From: DATKMS01 sp041497995
GTDB lineage: Bacteria; Desulfobacterota; Binatia; HRBIN30
Direction: 5' to 3'
DNA: 6,513 nt
Assembly: GCA_041497995.1 (NCBI GenBank)
Contig: JBGQHM010000388.1
Span: 1-6,513, forward strand
Under the pieces are notes generated by a model. The model saw only the letters and a list, made by a program, of their open reading frames with translations, ran no database searches and was not told the DNA's origin. The position numbers and the translations under genes are program-made. Positions 5,604 through 6,513 of the stretch are shown piece after piece (the first letter of the stretch is position 1; every line of letters begins with the position of its first letter).

Positions 5604-6513
5604 ATGAATCACGACGCCATTAGGGACAAAGTCGCCATCGTCGGCATGGGCTGCTGCAAGTTCGGCGAGAACTGGGACAAGTCGCCCGAGGACATGATCG
5701 TCGAAGCGGCCTTCGAAGCGTACGAAGACGCCGGCATCGACAACCCGCAGGAGCGCATCGAGGCGGTCTTCTGCGGCGCGGTGTATCCGTCGAAGGGCAC
5801 CGCCGAGGTCGCCGACGCCCTGAAGCTGTTTGGCAAGCCGGTCAGCATGACGCAGAACTACTGCGCCACCGGCACCGACGCATTCCGTTTCGGCGTCTTC
5901 TCGATCGCGTGTGGTCTCTACGACACCGTGCTCATCGTCGGCTTCGATAAGCCGAAAGACCGCGGCGTCTCCGGCCCGAACGTGGTCACCGCTGGCGTGC
6001 GCGGCCTGCCGATGACACCGGCCGGTTGGTTCTCGTTGTGCGCGGCGAAGTACTTCGAGACCTACGGCGCCGGCCGCGAGGATCTTGCCAAGATCGCCGT
6101 GAAGAACCACCACAACGGCACGCTCGCGCCGAAATCCATGTTGAAGAAGGAGATCACCGTCGACGATGTCCTCAAGGCCCCGATGATCTCGTGGCCGTTT
6201 GGCGTCTATGACTGCTGCGCGCAATCCGACGGCGCGGCGGTGGCGGTGCTCACGAAGCGCGAGCTGGCCAAGAGCTACCGCGACGATTACGTGCTGGTGA
6301 AGGCGGTGGCCATCGCACTCGCCGAGAACCCGCAGAGCGATCCGAGCTTCGACTTCCTGCGTTGGAAGCCGAACGTCTACGCGGCGCAGCAGACGTACAA
6401 ACAAGCCGGCATCACCAACCCGTTCAAGGAAATCGACATCGCGCAGGTGCACGACTGCTTCACGCTCACCGAGTTACTCACCTACGAGGATCTCGGCTTC
6501 TGCGAAAAGGGCT
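5604..6513 (+). CDS. Thiolase (acetyl-CoA acyltransferase family), 3' end cut by window
   Basis: The first 303 codons of a thiolase of the SCP-x/archaeal type, which would cleave a 3-oxoacyl-CoA with CoA or run the reverse condensation. The usual family length is about 390-400 residues, so roughly 90 are missing. The N-terminal strand is KVAIVGMGCCKFGE (9-22). The nucleophile is Cys87 in QNYCATGTDAFRFG (84-97). SWPFGVYDCCAQSDGAAVAVL (196-216) is the conserved region before the second half. VHDCFTLTELLTYEDLGFCEKG (282-303) contains the HDCFT motif. The region with the catalytic His (GHP-like) and the last Cys/His loop lies beyond the edge. The ATG at 5604 is supported by AGGGAG (5593-5598) five bases upstream. 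Unlike the other two thiolase-fold proteins here, this one keeps the catalytic Cys. It follows the HMGS-DUF35 fusion on the same strand, and the two probably form a complex in which the DUF35 part bridges them. An adjoining DUF35 gene could also follow outside the window. Confidence 0.93.
   Translation, partial: MNHDAIRDKVAIVGMGCCKFGENWDKSPEDMIVEAAFEAYEDAGIDNPQERIEAVFCGAVYPSKGTAEVADALKLFGKPVSMTQNYCATGTDAFRFGVFSIACGLYDTVLIVGFDKPKDRGVSGPNVVTAGVRGLPMTPAGWFSLCAAKYFETYGAGREDLAKIAVKNHHNGTLAPKSMLKKEITVDDVLKAPMISWPFGVYDCCAQSDGAAVAVLTKRELAKSYRDDYVLVKAVAIALAENPQSDPSFDFLRWKPNVYAAQQTYKQAGITNPFKEIDIAQVHDCFTLTELLTYEDLGFCEKG

Noticed and set aside
5505..6452. Minus-strand open frame of 315 codons opposite the last thiolase
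   Set aside because: The plus strand encodes a clear thiolase with Cys87 and HDCFT. The minus frame has no motif, and part of it translates the inverted repeat.

Overview
The window is a GC-rich bacterial segment (roughly 60-65% G+C by eye) carrying two divergent gene sets for acyl-CoA chemistry. Six genes can be supported. Three are on the minus strand (137-2887) and three on the plus strand (3004 to the right edge, the last one cut by the window). No tRNA, rRNA, CRISPR array, transposase or phage gene is visible. The organism cannot be named from the sequence. The GC content, Shine-Dalgarno sites, non-actinobacterial style of gene spacing and intergenic heptamer-based inverted repeats would suit an uncultured Desulfobacterota/Binatota-like or similar environmental bacterium, but this is a low-confidence guess.

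Minus strand, in transcription order: a thiolase-superfamily protein of the SCP2/Ltp2 type without the usual Cys and His (2887-1745); a free-standing DUF35 protein with a zinc ribbon and OB fold (1743-1321, one base after the previous stop); and an acyl-CoA dehydrogenase resembling the FadE28/FadE29 group (1312-137, eight bases further on). This is a tightly coupled operon. Its gene content recalls the Ltp2-DUF35 aldolase plus FadE28/29 set of actinobacterial steroid side-chain degradation, and also the ring-linked chain pathways that pair a DUF35 protein with a thiolase (BbsA/BbsB in anaerobic toluene breakdown). A plausible job is dehydrogenation of a branched or ring-linked acyl-CoA followed by C-C cleavage.

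The 116-base divergent intergenic region (2888-3003) holds a perfect 16-bp AT-rich palindrome almost equidistant from both start codons, a good candidate for a shared operator.

Plus strand: an HSD17B4-type short-chain 3-hydroxyacyl-CoA dehydrogenase (3004-3897); a fusion of an HMG-CoA-synthase-like thiolase fold with a DUF35 zinc-ribbon/OB module (3998-5416); and a thiolase that keeps its nucleophilic Cys (5604 to the edge). The two intergenic gaps each contain an inverted repeat built from tandem heptamers at 8-9 bp spacing, with a different heptamer in each. The fusion followed by a thiolase resembles the archaeal thiolase/HMG-CoA synthase/DUF35 channelling complex. However, the HMGS-like domain appears to have lost all three catalytic residues.

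Taken together, the window has three thiolase-superfamily proteins, two DUF35 modules, one acyl-CoA dehydrogenase and one hydroxyacyl-CoA dehydrogenase. That amounts to most of a beta-oxidation or retro-aldol chain-shortening route. An enoyl-CoA hydratase and an acyl-CoA ligase are missing and may lie outside the window.
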